A model generated the notes under the pieces. The model saw only the letters and a program-made list of their open reading frames with translations, was not told where the DNA came from and made no database searches. 64,000 nt of DNA, taken from NCBI RefSeq assembly GCF_000143415.4, contig NW_003314265.1, forward strand, positions 1,260,446 through 1,324,445. Direction: 5' to 3'. Position 1 is the stretch's first letter. Each line of letters begins with the position of its first letter. A program made the position numbers and the translations under genes. Source of the DNA: Selaginella moellendorffii. Its lineage: Eukaryota; Streptophyta; Lycopodiopsida; Selaginellales; Selaginellaceae. Below, piece by piece: positions 1 to 10,700 of the stretch.

Positions 1-842
1 TCTTTTTCAATTATATAGTACAATGTAAGTGATATAGTTGTAAATTTAATATATTTTTTTTGGAAAAAGTTACATTAACAATATATATTAACAAATAAAG
101 TAAAATTTTGAATTAAATGAGAGAACATCCATTAATATTTTTATTAATGAACTTTTATTTTATAAATTTTTTTATTAATATTTTACTTCCAAATGCTATA
201 TAATTTGGGTATTAAGGATTATTATAGTTGGACTAATTACTATCAAATGCATTTTATAAACTATTTTCTATTTTAAATTTTTAAAGTTATTTCACAAAAA
301 ACTAAACAATTCATTCTTGAGTATTAATAATAGAGAGTACCTAAAGTGTATTATCGAGGTTGTTTACAAAAATGAGGATATAAAAATACTCAAAGTAGAG
401 GTCAGGGGATGAAAATAAGCTGGGTGCAATTTGATGGTTGGAATTAAAATCAAGTCGAATAAAAATGTTAAAAATTGAAAATATTTACCATTATGTTTTG
501 TCGAAAAATTCCAAACCTAATAAAATAGAAATTAAGTTCTAAGATTAAAATAAAATTAATATTAAAATAATTAAAATTATTAATTATTTAACATCAGTAT
601 GATCAATACTATCTGAACAAGCAACATAAGCATTATCCCCAAAGTCATGTTAAAGCTTGAATTAAAGAATTTGCTTAGTGAGAAGGCACAAACAAACTCA
701 ATGACATGGCAAACACCACAAGAAAATCATTGAAAAAACTACCAATTTCCCTTTGCTATGTGTAAAACAACTAGCTCTTATACTAGAATCTATTTGTAAT
801 TTGTAACTATTTTCCAACATGAAATTTAAACCTACATTTTTA
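1..842. other. AT-rich intergenic sequence
   Basis: Strongly AT-rich sequence with many A/T homopolymers. I see no long reading frame and no family resemblance. The last part (about 690-842) is probably the 3' flank of the minus-strand gene that ends at 843. Confidence 0.6.
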
Positions 843-2081
843 TCACTTTGGGTTCCAGCGTTGCGGCCAGGAGTATAGGTTCTTGTGACGGCCGTAGCTC
901 CAGTTTTGGTGGTGATGATCGCTTCGTCGCGGCCAGCTTTGGCTCTGACCGCCGTAGTACTCGCTCGGCCAACGCTGATGATCATAGCCATACTCTGGAG
1001 CTTGCGAGGTCGAGGGATCGTAAGGATTGTGGTATTGATGATCGTAGCTCGTGGATTGATCGTAGCTAGCAGCATTGTAATAGTCCTCCGGCTGCTGCTG
1101 CTGCTGGTAGTAGTTCTGTGGATCGGAGTGGTATTGGTTGTAGTAGTCGTAAGAAGGTGGAGATGATTGGGCCGAGGAATCGTAGTACTGTTGGCTCCAG
1201 GATTGCTGGGGCTGCTGGGAGTGCTGGCTCCACGAAGAGGTTTGATGGGGAGCTTGATCCCACCAAGATTGCTGCTGTTGTTGTTGGTCGTAAGGTTGCG
1301 AGGAATTGGATTGCTGCTCTGGCCAGGATGTTTGATTGTTCCAATTGGAATTGCTGGGCCACGATGGCTGTTGCTTCCAAGCCCAAGATGGATTTGTATA
1401 GTTCCAGGGAGAGTAAGCTTGTGCCTCGAATGGCGACGACGAAGAAGAGAAGAAAGCCTGCGGGGAGACCATGTTGTAAGATTGCTGCTGAGGAAATTGT
1501 TGTGAGAAGCCTGGCATTCCGCGCGGCTGCTGTTGCAATCCCATTCCCATCATGGTGGCTCCTCCGCGACTGAATTGCTGCTGGAATGGATTCATCATCA
1601 CCGGAGGCGAGCGGCTCATCATCGTCATTCCCGGGAATCTCATCGCCATCATCATCCCAGGCTGCTGCTGCGGCATCATCATTCCCTGCTGCATCGCTCC
1701 CAGCCTTGGGGGGACCATCATCATCGGCACTTGCGGCCTGATGCCTCGAATTCCACTCAGTCCTCCCATGAGGCCGGATTGGGGAGGCACTGCGAGAGCG
1801 CCGCCGGGAGCTGAAGATCCTGGCTTCGTTCCAGCTGCTGGCTCGTCGCCTGCGCTGCCTTGATCGGATACACGCTCCTCCGTTGCAGTGCTCGTCTCCT
1901 CCTCGCTGCTCTCCACCGCTTTCTTCAGTTTGGTCTTCGTCTTGCTCGCGGAGGTAGCGGCCTTTTTGCTCTTCTGCGTGGCCGCCGCATTTTTCGACGA
2001 TTTCGGGGTAGATTTCTTCCCCTCGGCCGACGATTTCTTCGTCCCAGCTGCCGCCTTCTTCTTGCCCTTGTCGACCGCCAT
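843..2081 (-). CDS. Prion-like Q/Y/W/S-rich low-complexity protein
   Basis: Single-exon frame of 412 residues from the first ATG (2081). Residues 1-65 are a Lys/Ala/Ser-rich basic tail. This is followed by a short acidic Ser/Glu patch, then a Met/Gln/Pro/Gly-rich stretch. The last ~220 residues are a Gln/Tyr/Trp/Ser/Asn-rich tract with runs of Gln and repeated Tyr-Tyr and Ser-Trp pairs. I see no folded domain. This composition is typical of prion-like, phase-separating regions of RNA-associated or nuclear proteins, and the basic tail would suit nucleic-acid binding or nuclear entry; both are inference. It is head-to-head with the E2 gene at 2465. The long uninterrupted frame on a GC-rich strand argues that it is coding, although low complexity makes spurious frames more likely. 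Confidence 0.6.
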   Translation of the reverse strand: MAVDKGKKKAAAGTKKSSAEGKKSTPKSSKNAAATQKSKKAATSASKTKTKLKKAVESSEEETSTATEERVSDQGSAGDEPAAGTKPGSSAPGGALAVPPQSGLMGGLSGIRGIRPQVPMMMVPPRLGAMQQGMMMPQQQPGMMMAMRFPGMTMMSRSPPVMMNPFQQQFSRGGATMMGMGLQQQPRGMPGFSQQFPQQQSYNMVSPQAFFSSSSSPFEAQAYSPWNYTNPSWAWKQQPSWPSNSNWNNQTSWPEQQSNSSQPYDQQQQQQSWWDQAPHQTSSWSQHSQQPQQSWSQQYYDSSAQSSPPSYDYYNQYHSDPQNYYQQQQQPEDYYNAASYDQSTSYDHQYHNPYDPSTSQAPEYGYDHQRWPSEYYGGQSQSWPRRSDHHHQNWSYGRHKNLYSWPQRWNPK

Positions 2082-2464
2082 AGCTCGCAAGAACAGGGGA
2101 TATTTTCCCGCGGGAAACCGTTACTTACCGTTGAGATTCATAACGAAGGATATTCCTGCCGAGCTGGCGGAATCAAGGGCCACGCTGAAGGGGCGCAGAT
2201 CGGCATCCGACGGCTGCCAAGCCTCAAGCGTGGTGGCCTAGGGCTAGGCTGTCCACCAGCATTCTAGGGTTCCAATTCCAGTCGCGACAGTCACTGTTTG
2301 CTTTGGCACAGCGGCTATCCCATTCCCTTGGCGTGGATGTTGTCACTCGCTAGATGAGATTTAGGGTGTCCTCGATCTTGGTGGGTTCCTCGGCTCTCCA
2401 TCGCTGAGCGGCGGGGCGGCAGGGCAGGGCAGCAGCAGCAGCAGCAGCAGCAGCGCAGGCGAGA
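2082..2464. promoter_or_regulatory. Shared head-to-head promoter with telo-box and (CAG)n
   Basis: The 383 bp between the start codons of the prion-like gene (-) and the E2 gene (+) must hold both promoters and 5' UTRs. It contains a telo-box-like CTAGGGTT at 2264-2271 and a run of about eight CAG triplets at 2429-2455, just before the E2 start codon and therefore probably in its 5' UTR. Confidence 0.45.
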
Positions 2465-3798
2465 ATGTCTTCCCCGAGCAAGCGCCGCGAAATGGATGTG
2501 ATGAAACTGTGAGTCTCGCCTCCTCTCGAATTTCAATTCCTTCTTCGCTCTCCAGTGGACCTCTCTTTCTTCGCTTTCTTCCTCTCTGCTAATTCATTGC
2601 TTCTTCTTTTTGCTTCCCATTCCTCTTTCCAGGATGATGAGTGACTACAAGGTGGAGATGGTAAACGATGGGATGAACGAGTTTAATGTGGAGTTCCATG
2701 GACCTCGGGATAGTAAGTCCTCCACACTGCCCTCTTCTCTTCCTCTTGTCTCCCTGTGGTTTTCGTGCCTCTGTGTCTCTCGGCTTGTTTGAAAGAGAGA
2801 TTTCTTCTTGTTTTTGCCTTGGATTGGATCTGTAGGAGAACTGCCCTCGAGTTGAGTTGCCATTTTTTGTTCGCTCTTCCAGATTCATAGCCATGGACAC
2901 AAAAGAATGCCACCACTTTTTGGTGCGGGTCCTCGAGAAGAGCTCCAAAAACTCCAGGTGTCCACCTCTCAAAGCTAAAACACGTAAAAATCTAAGCCAT
3001 TGTCACTTCGCCGGGAGTTTTTTTCTTTTGTTTTTCTTCCCTTGTGGTGTCACGTATCACGTAGATAGAGTGGATTTCGTTGCTTCTGCATCTCTTTTTC
3101 AACTCCCCGGGCTGTGGCATGGTTCTAATCCTGTTTCGTTTCCAACAGGTCCATATCAAACGGGGACTTGGAAGGTTCGTGTCGAACTTCCAGAGGCTTA
3201 CCCGTATAAATCTCCATCCATCGGTTTTGTGAACAGGATATTTCACCCCAATGTGGACGAGATGTATGCCTGCCTGAAATCTCCCATTTCTTTTCGTTCT
3301 CTTTCCTTTTCTCTCTCTTTTTTTCGGTCTTTCGGTTCTTTCTTTGGAGCTCATCTTATCGATGCTTTGCTTCCAGGTCCGGCTCCGTGTGCTTGGACGT
3401 GATCAACCAAACGTGGAGCCCAATGTTCGGTAAAGATGATTTGCTCGAAAGTTTCAAGCTCTGAAAGTTCGTTGGTATAGATTTGATCAACGTGTTTGAG
3501 GTGTTTCTACCTCAGCTGCTACTCTATCCCAACCCCACAGATCCACTCAACGGTGAAGCGGCCGCGTTGATGATGAGGGACAGAGATCGCTACGACCAGA
3601 AAGTTAAAGGTAAGAGCGATGTACTCTCTTCTTGTTTCGCCTGGCCAAAGTTTTTCGTGCGTCTTGACAGAGTACTGCGAAAGATATGCAAAGTCAGAGG
3701 ATACGGCAGCTCACCCCGAAGAGAGCAGCGACGCGGAAGTGACTGATGAGGATTACGCGTCCAGCGACGAGGAAATGGCTGGCCATGCCGATCCTTGA
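2465..3798 (+). CDS. Ubiquitin-conjugating enzyme E2, UBE2H/UBC4-5-6 type
   Basis: Six exons by eye: 2465-2508, 2633-2712, 3149-3263, 3377-3429, 3481-3609, 3671-3798, with GT-AG junctions that keep one frame. The protein starts [20 protein letters not shown]. It contains the UBC-fold segments [20 protein letters not shown] and IFHPNVDEM, and the catalytic-cysteine block [15 protein letters not shown]. The tail is acidic and Ser/Glu/Asp-rich, as in the UBE2H / Arabidopsis UBC4-6 / yeast Ubc8 group. The role is to receive ubiquitin from E1 as a thioester on the Cys and pass it to lysines with an E3. The length (182 residues) suits the family. It converges with the PPR gene, which ends 183 bp downstream. 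Confidence 0.93.
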
Positions 3799-3981
3799 CG
3801 CTGCTCATAGCTGCTGTGCTGGGTACATAAATTAAAATCTATATCAGAAATAATAGAACACAAATTTGAAACATACCAAGAACACGGAGCTGTTTGTCAA
3901 GCTTGGAAAAACCGTTAATCACAGAGGTACCAATATAAGTACCTTCGTTCACGAAGTTAAAACGAGTACCTGTGTGATCGA

Positions 3982-6900
3982 TCATGAAGTTGGAACTAGT
4001 CCGGACGATTCGCAGTTTGTCAAGCTTTGTGGATCCTTCTCCAGGTACATGTTGCTCAGCAACACGTAAGGCGACGAATCGCAGTGGTCAAAGAAGTTTG
4101 ATGCCTTCCGCGCTGCGTTTGTGCCTCTCTCCAAGTCTCCATGGAGCCTACAAGCTCCCAGGAGGACCTTCCAAGTTAGAGGGTCTCCCGCCGGCATCTT
4201 CCTGATCAAATCCTCGGCCTCCCGGAGCCAGCCTGCTCGTCCCAGCAAGTCCACAAGGCAGTTCATGTGATCCGCCGTGGGAGTGACGCCGTGATCTTCC
4301 ACCATGCACGCAAAGTAGTGCATCCCCTGGCCGACGAGGCCGGCGTGGCTGCAGCCGCTGAGAATGCTGGTGAGCGTTACCGAGGTGGGAAGGACGCCTT
4401 GCAACACCATGCCGTAGAAGAGCTCCAGCGCTTCACTGGGGTGGCCAGCGGACGTGTAGATGGTGACCATCGTCGTCCAAGTTACTACGTTGTTCTTCCT
4501 GGTTCTACCACCCGGATCAGGCGTCTGAAGCTCGTCTTCGAAGAGCTTCCTGGCGGTCTCCAGGCAGCCGCACTTCCCGTACATGGCGATGAGTGCGTTG
4601 GCGAGGACCTCTTCCGCCTGGAAGCCCGAGCGGAGGATGCGAGTGTGGAGAGATTTGCCGTGAGCAAGAGCTCCCAGCAGCGCACACGACTCCACCATTC
4701 TCAGCAGGGCCACCTTTCCTGCCTTGACCCCTTCGAAGTCCATGCTCTTGAGGAGCTCTAGTGCCGGAGAAGCCTGCCAGTTTTGGGAGAGAGCCACGAT
4801 GAGAGCGCTCCAGGAGACGGAATCCTTGTTGCACGAGATACCCTTGAAAACGGACTTTGCATCCTCCACACTCCCGCAACGTCCATAAGCAGCTATGAGA
4901 CTGTTCTCTAGTGCGAGGCTGGGAAGAACTCCTGCCTCGGTCAGCCTTGCGTGTGTCTGCTTCACCATCGTGATGTCTCCCACTCCAGCAATGGCGTCCA
5001 GCAGGCCCAGAAAGGTGACTCTGTGCAGCTTTATCCCTTCCAAGTCCATCCTTCGCACTAGTTCAATCGTCTCCAGGCCGTGTCCGTTGGTAGCATAGGC
5101 AGAAACCATGGCATTCCATGCGATAGAGTCCCTTTCCCCATCGGCCATCTTCTCAAAAAAAATCCTCTCGGCTTCCTCTACGTTGCCACACTTGGCGTGC
5201 ATGTTGAGCAGCGCAGTCTCTAGCACGATAGTCGACTCGAATCTGCTGGCCACAGATAGAACATACTCCGGTATGACGATACTTCTCTCGTCTTTGTCCA
5301 CTGCTGCTGCCAGGCTCACGCACGCATCGATCAAGCCCAGCAAAGTGACTTTGTTTGGATGAACGCCTTCTAGATGCATTTGATGAAGCAGCTCCATCGC
5401 CTGGCTAGCCTGCCCGTTGGTTGCGTGAGCTACAATGGAAGAAGTCCACGAAATCACGTTCTTGCACTCCATTCCCGTGAAGACGGCTCTTGAAGCGTCT
5501 ATGTTACCACACTGGCCATACGAGGTGATGAGTGTGTTGCCAATCTCTTGATCTGCCTCCAATCCTTCCGCAAGCAGTCGTAAGTGGAGCTGCTCCACCT
5601 GTTGTAACGTCGAGCACGCGTCGAGCAGAGCAACGTAGCTGAACTTGTTGAGTCTTACGCCCTGGAGGTCCATACTGTGAAGAAGCTGAGCTGCTTGTTC
5701 GGTCTGGCCGTTGTGTGTGTGAGCTACGATGAAAGCGTTCCATAAGCTGGCTAGATCCTTCCCGCAATCCGGGACACTTTTCCGAAACACTTGGTTGGCT
5801 TCTTCTAGATCTCCATGCTTCCCGTACATGATCACAAGCGTGTGCGGGACACCTTTGTCCCGATCGAATCCACATTCGATGATCTTGGAGTGGACCATCC
5901 GCCCCTGTGACAAATCTTTGCAAGCGTCGAGGAGGATGAGTAACGTAGTCGAGTCTGGCTTAACCCCTTCTAGCTGCATCACCTGATAGACTCGAAAAGC
6001 CTCGTTGCTCTGCCCGTTAAACCCGAGAACCCTCACCATTGCGTTCCATGATAACTCGTTCCTAAAGCTCATCCCGTCGAACAATGTCTTGGCTTCGACT
6101 AAGCTTCCACACTTCCCATACATGTTGACGAGCGAAGTGCTGACAGCAACATCTTCATGAAAAGCTGACTGAGCTGCTCGAGCGTGCACTCTCCGGCCTT
6201 GCTCCAGGAGCTCGGAGCAATCACAGGCGTCGAGAACTGCAATGTAGGTGACGGCATCGGCCTCAATGCCTTCAAGGTCCATCTGATGAAACAGCTTGAA
6301 TGCTTCGTCTACGTATCCAGACTGCGAGTATGTCGAAAGCATGAGCGTCCACGAAACCACGTCCCTGACTTCCATGCGATAGAACTCGGCCATGGCATCT
6401 TCCAAACTCCCAGCTTTCACGTAGAGATTCATGACGGCGTTCCTCATTACAGCGTCTACGTGGATCTCACTCTCGATCAATCGCCGGTGGAGAATCCTGG
6501 CTTGTTCTAAGCTCACCACCCCCGTGCACAAGTTGACGAGATTGTTGAAGGTCACGTCGTCGGGTCTGGTCCCATCCAGCGCCATCTCTGTGAAGAGCTT
6601 GAGTGCATCCTCCACGAGCCCGTTCTGCAGATAGGCCGTTATCAAGACGTTCCACGACACCACATTCTTAGAAACAATCTTACCAAAAAGCGACCTTGCT
6701 TCCTCCAGCGCTCCACACTTCCCGTATAAGTTCACCAGCGCGTGCCCGAGAACGTCCTCGGCCTCAAACCCGAGCTCGGTCACGCGCCCGTGCACCACCT
6801 TCCCTTGCTCCAAGTCCCCCAGCTTAGAGCAAGCCTCGAGAAGGCTCACAAAAACCACCCTGTCCGCCTTGACTCCCTCGTGTTCCATCTCCTGGAACAG

Positions 6901-7626
6901 TTTGGCGGCCTCGAGCTCGTACCCGTTGTGAGCATAGGCCGAGAGCATCGCGTTCCAGGCCACCACGTCCCTGTGCTCCATCCGAAAGAACATCTCTTCG
7001 GCGTCGTGTATGCTGCCACATTTCCCATACATGTTGACGATGGCAGTTCCCAGGAAGATATCTCTGTTCAACCCAAGCTCCAAAGACGTCGAGACTCTCT
7101 CGTGGAGCCACCTTGCCTGGGGCAGCATCTCCTTGCGCGAGATCATGTTGAAAATGGTGGAGTAAGTGAAAGCATCGGCCTCTACTCCATCCAGATCCAT
7201 TCTCCTCAGCGCCTCCATGGCTTCCCTGTGATGCCCATTGCGGGCATATGCCGCGATGAGCAGCGTCCACGAGTAGACGTTTGGGGACTCAATGGCATCG
7301 AACGCCGTACGGGAGCCCTCCACGCCGCCGCACCTGCCGTACATCTCCACCAAGAGATTGGAGAGGAAGCGATCGCCGCCGAGCCCGGATCGCAGCACCG
7401 CGGCGTGAACCCGCTCGGCCTCGGCCAGATCTCCGGCGCGCCCGCACTGCCGGATGCGGTTCGCATGATCTTTGATCTCCTGCTCGCCATGAAGATTTCG
7501 ATCCTGCTGCTGCCTACCCTCCCGATGAATCGCTGCGAGGCGCTGGATTTCCAGCAATGCGGCCTCTCCCAGCGATGCGGCGCTACCGTGCTGCAAGGAT
7601 TTCGCCCGCCATGCCCGAATGCTCAT
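3982..7626 (-). CDS. Large PLS-class pentatricopeptide-repeat protein, truncated E region
   Basis: Intronless frame of 1214 residues. Tandem ~35-residue PPR motifs (VVSWNVLITAYLQNGLVEDA type, with NMYGKCGS and NALINLYGKCG variants) fill residues ~55-1090 in the P-L-S rhythm of organellar RNA-binding PPR proteins. An E-type motif follows (HMNCLVDLLGRAGWLREAED, then WKVLLGACRLHGD), but the frame ends soon after YVLLSNMY with about 15 residues unlike the family. There is no E+ or DYW domain, and the next gene leaves no room for one. The Arg-rich, acid-poor N-terminus (MSIRAWRAKS) suits mitochondrial import. PLS proteins usually specify C-to-U editing sites; without DYW this one would need a partner deaminase, or it may be a shortened gene. 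The CaV-like gene lies 92 bp upstream on the same strand. Confidence 0.92.
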   Translation of the reverse strand: MSIRAWRAKSLQHGSAASLGEAALLEIQRLAAIHREGRQQQDRNLHGEQEIKDHANRIRQCGRAGDLAEAERVHAAVLRSGLGGDRFLSNLLVEMYGRCGGVEGSRTAFDAIESPNVYSWTLLIAAYARNGHHREAMEALRRMDLDGVEADAFTYSTIFNMISRKEMLPQARWLHERVSTSLELGLNRDIFLGTAIVNMYGKCGSIHDAEEMFFRMEHRDVVAWNAMLSAYAHNGYELEAAKLFQEMEHEGVKADRVVFVSLLEACSKLGDLEQGKVVHGRVTELGFEAEDVLGHALVNLYGKCGALEEARSLFGKIVSKNVVSWNVLITAYLQNGLVEDALKLFTEMALDGTRPDDVTFNNLVNLCTGVVSLEQARILHRRLIESEIHVDAVMRNAVMNLYVKAGSLEDAMAEFYRMEVRDVVSWTLMLSTYSQSGYVDEAFKLFHQMDLEGIEADAVTYIAVLDACDCSELLEQGRRVHARAAQSAFHEDVAVSTSLVNMYGKCGSLVEAKTLFDGMSFRNELSWNAMVRVLGFNGQSNEAFRVYQVMQLEGVKPDSTTLLILLDACKDLSQGRMVHSKIIECGFDRDKGVPHTLVIMYGKHGDLEEANQVFRKSVPDCGKDLASLWNAFIVAHTHNGQTEQAAQLLHSMDLQGVRLNKFSYVALLDACSTLQQVEQLHLRLLAEGLEADQEIGNTLITSYGQCGNIDASRAVFTGMECKNVISWTSSIVAHATNGQASQAMELLHQMHLEGVHPNKVTLLGLIDACVSLAAAVDKDERSIVIPEYVLSVASRFESTIVLETALLNMHAKCGNVEEAERIFFEKMADGERDSIAWNAMVSAYATNGHGLETIELVRRMDLEGIKLHRVTFLGLLDAIAGVGDITMVKQTHARLTEAGVLPSLALENSLIAAYGRCGSVEDAKSVFKGISCNKDSVSWSALIVALSQNWQASPALELLKSMDFEGVKAGKVALLRMVESCALLGALAHGKSLHTRILRSGFQAEEVLANALIAMYGKCGCLETARKLFEDELQTPDPGGRTRKNNVVTWTTMVTIYTSAGHPSEALELFYGMVLQGVLPTSVTLTSILSGCSHAGLVGQGMHYFACMVEDHGVTPTADHMNCLVDLLGRAGWLREAEDLIRKMPAGDPLTWKVLLGACRLHGDLERGTNAARKASNFFDHCDSSPYVLLSNMYLEKDPQSLTNCESSGLVPTS

Positions 7627-7718
7627 GCCCTAGCCATCATTCCTCTGTTTTTAGGGCTTTTATTTCGTATTAAAGGAAATATAAGCTAAACGCCATATGT
7701 TAACTTCCCGGATTTAAG

Positions 7719-10700
7719 CTAACTTCCTTCTTCTTCCACGAGCATGGATTTGCTTCTTAGTTGCTGTTCTTGCTGTTCATCTTGTTGCGGTTCTTCGTTT
7801 CCACCGCTTTGATCGTCTCTGAGCAACGGAAATCCTCCCTCAAATTCTTCTCCTCTAGCCCGGGCAGCTCGCCTCCTTACTAGAAATCCCCGCACAAGTG
7901 CCTGGACTTTCGTGGTCGCGCCGCGGATATACACGTCTTGGATGCGCTTCTCTCTTTCGATGCGTAAAGTGAGCGGTAGACCCTGTGCATTGTTGAGAAA
8001 CACTCAAGCCACGAGAACCATGAAACGAAAAGGCTTAACTGTGGGTCCGATCTTGTAAAGCGTCAAAGTTTCTAGCAGCTGCTTGAAAGGAATCCCTTTG
8101 TCTGGAACCCGGAAGCTCATGACCTCGAACTCGATCCTCAGGTACCTGAAATGGGAGTAGGAGAGTGAGAAGCTTGAGATGAGAGTTTAGATCACCATTG
8201 AACGGTGGCATTGTAGCGACGTCCCAGAGGAATTCCTAGAGAGTTTACGAAACGCCGTAGCTTGTGCATGCCAATATAACCCGTGGCTCTGCTCAAAGTA
8301 AAGTGAGAAGCCTGATCAACGAAGTAAAATGCTTACTCGGGATCGAAAGGCAATTCAGCCCATAGAGACTTAAACGCGAGAAGGTGCTCCGGCGTCACCA
8401 TTGAATTCTCGTTCACCAATCCAAAAGTGATGGCATCGAGAATCACGGCTACAAACAGGTTCATGAAGATGTGGCTTGCCACCACGATCAAGCAAACGAA
8501 GTATATCACTCCCGCAAAAGGATAACCACAGTCGTTCTTCAGCATGGTGTTGCCATCGGTACATTTTGGAGTACCCAGCATCGCGTCGGCCATAATGCAC
8601 GACCAGTTGTCAAGCGTCGTTACCTGTGAAACAAGCATTAGCTAATCACGAGCAGAACTAAAATGCAAACGAACTTACTTGAAACACGGTAATGAAAGAA
8701 TTCACAAAGGTTTTGAAGTTAACCAGGGGACCAATACAAGCTCCATCCGCAACTTGGCTGAACATCTGGAAACCGATTCCAGCGAACAAGAAGAGGAAAA
8801 TCCCCAGAAGAGCCATGATCTCTCCTATAGTCGGGCAGCATATGAACATCACTCTCATAATGACCCGAGCTCTTGGTACGTGAGGAATGATGCAAAACAC
8901 TCGAGCAATGTAAGCAAACCGGCCAACATAACCCCTGGGTGTTCCCTTCAATCCCATCAATCCCGCCCCTGCTAAGATGGAAATCACAGCCTCTATGTGT
9001 CTTGAATACTCGTATCTGTAAACTCTAAACTGCAAAACCAGCAATAAAACAACGTTTCATGAGAAAGAAAAACAAAACACGCAGCTTTATACCTCGTCGC
9101 CGAGAAACTTGGTCAATGACTCGACCAAAAAGTACGCAGTGAGCGCGCAATGAGCTTTCTGGCGGCGATTGGATACATACGCTGGTTGGCCGGCATAGTT
9201 CGTAGCCAAGAGTCCAGAGTAACCAAGGAGGCAAACAATCATAGTGTTCTGGTAATGCCGGTTCCGGATCGCATAGAAGCACAGCTTTCTGATATAGTTC
9301 TTCGGTGGTCGTGGCAGTGCCCCTGGTTTTAGCTTCTGAATAATACGGTTCATGTCCCGCCATAGCTTCTGCCTCTCCGTCAAGAGCAGCGACCCAGAAT
9401 TCTTTCCAAACTCGTTTATAAAAACTCCGATGAACACCCTGATGATAAAAAATCCTCCGCAAACGCAGAACGCCACGAAGTACAAGGCATAAGCCGGGCT
9501 GTTGTCCCGTTGCGGCTGCTTGTTTTCACCAACAATATCCATTACTGGATACAGCCAATTCGTTACCCAATTGTCGAAGGTAGAGCAGACGAATAAAGAG
9601 AGAAAAGCATTACCAATGTCGTCAAAGTGGAAGTTCGGATTTACCCAGGCCCGCGGAGAGTAAACGCCAACATTGTTGTAGTAGTGCCCGGTGCAATAGG
9701 CTCGATGAGATATTTTGCTGTCGTTGCAAAAGTAGAGACGACCTCGAAAGAGCTGGATCCCGATGGAGCCGAAAGTCACGAAGAGCATAAATGTGAATAG
9801 CAGCACAGCTATGATGGCAGGAAGCGTCTTGACCAGGTTGGACATTAAGGAGCGCAGTCCACTGATCCTACTGATGAAGCGGAATGGCCGCAATGCCGTC
9901 AAGGCATGAACAGCTCTTCTGGATTTCTCACCCCAGGTGGCAAGGTTGACCGCGTCGATGATAACAATGAAAATATCGAGGATGTTGTAGGGGTCGTTTA
10001 GAACGGCATCCGGCGAGAACATAAAACCGTTGGCTATAACCTTGAGCAGCAGTTCCAGCATGAAAACCTGCAACTCGAGTCATAAGCAATGAAGACATAT
10101 AGCTTGACTCTTACCACAAACACAAGCTTGTGCAGCACGTTGATAGCAGTGGGTGCAAATACCGGCTCCCCAGTTGCCCGCATCTCGATGACAATCCACG
10201 TACCTATGCCAACCCAAGCTATAGAAAACCATTCCCACCACTTGCTCTCGACGATAGCTTTGCAATGCTTTCTCAGGTGACTCTTCTCTCCGAACAAGAG
10301 AAGAGAGCCTTCGTGCAGGTACCATGGCCTTTCGATGCTGTCGATGTTCTTTTCAAGCTGTTCATAGTCCGATAACTGGAACGACTGCCTTTTGCCCGAG
10401 CCTTTTCTGCTCATGTCTCTGCTAAGAAGCAAGCTGGGAGATTTGAAGGACGGAGGCTTAGTGATGTCGGCAAGAGTTAACACAGCATCCTCAAGTGCAG
10501 TTCTCGACCCTCGCTTCTCTCCGATGTTAGGGGGAAATCCAGAAGCTTGCAAAATCTGAGAATTCCGGCTGCGTCGTCTTTGCGGCTCAGTCGAGCTGGC
10601 ACTGGTTTGCTCTGCAGCTGCAGTAGACACTGCCTCCAGATTATCCTGTCCTTTGCCAGAGTCCCGGTCCTTGCGTCGAGAACGATGTTTTTGCTTCTTG

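Noticed and set aside
698-1386. Minus-strand frames overlapping the prion-like gene
   Set aside because: Out-of-frame readings of the CAG/CAA-rich coding repeat.
6742-7689. Long plus-strand frame opposite the PPR gene
   Set aside because: Shadow of the PPR coding strand; no family resemblance and no start context.
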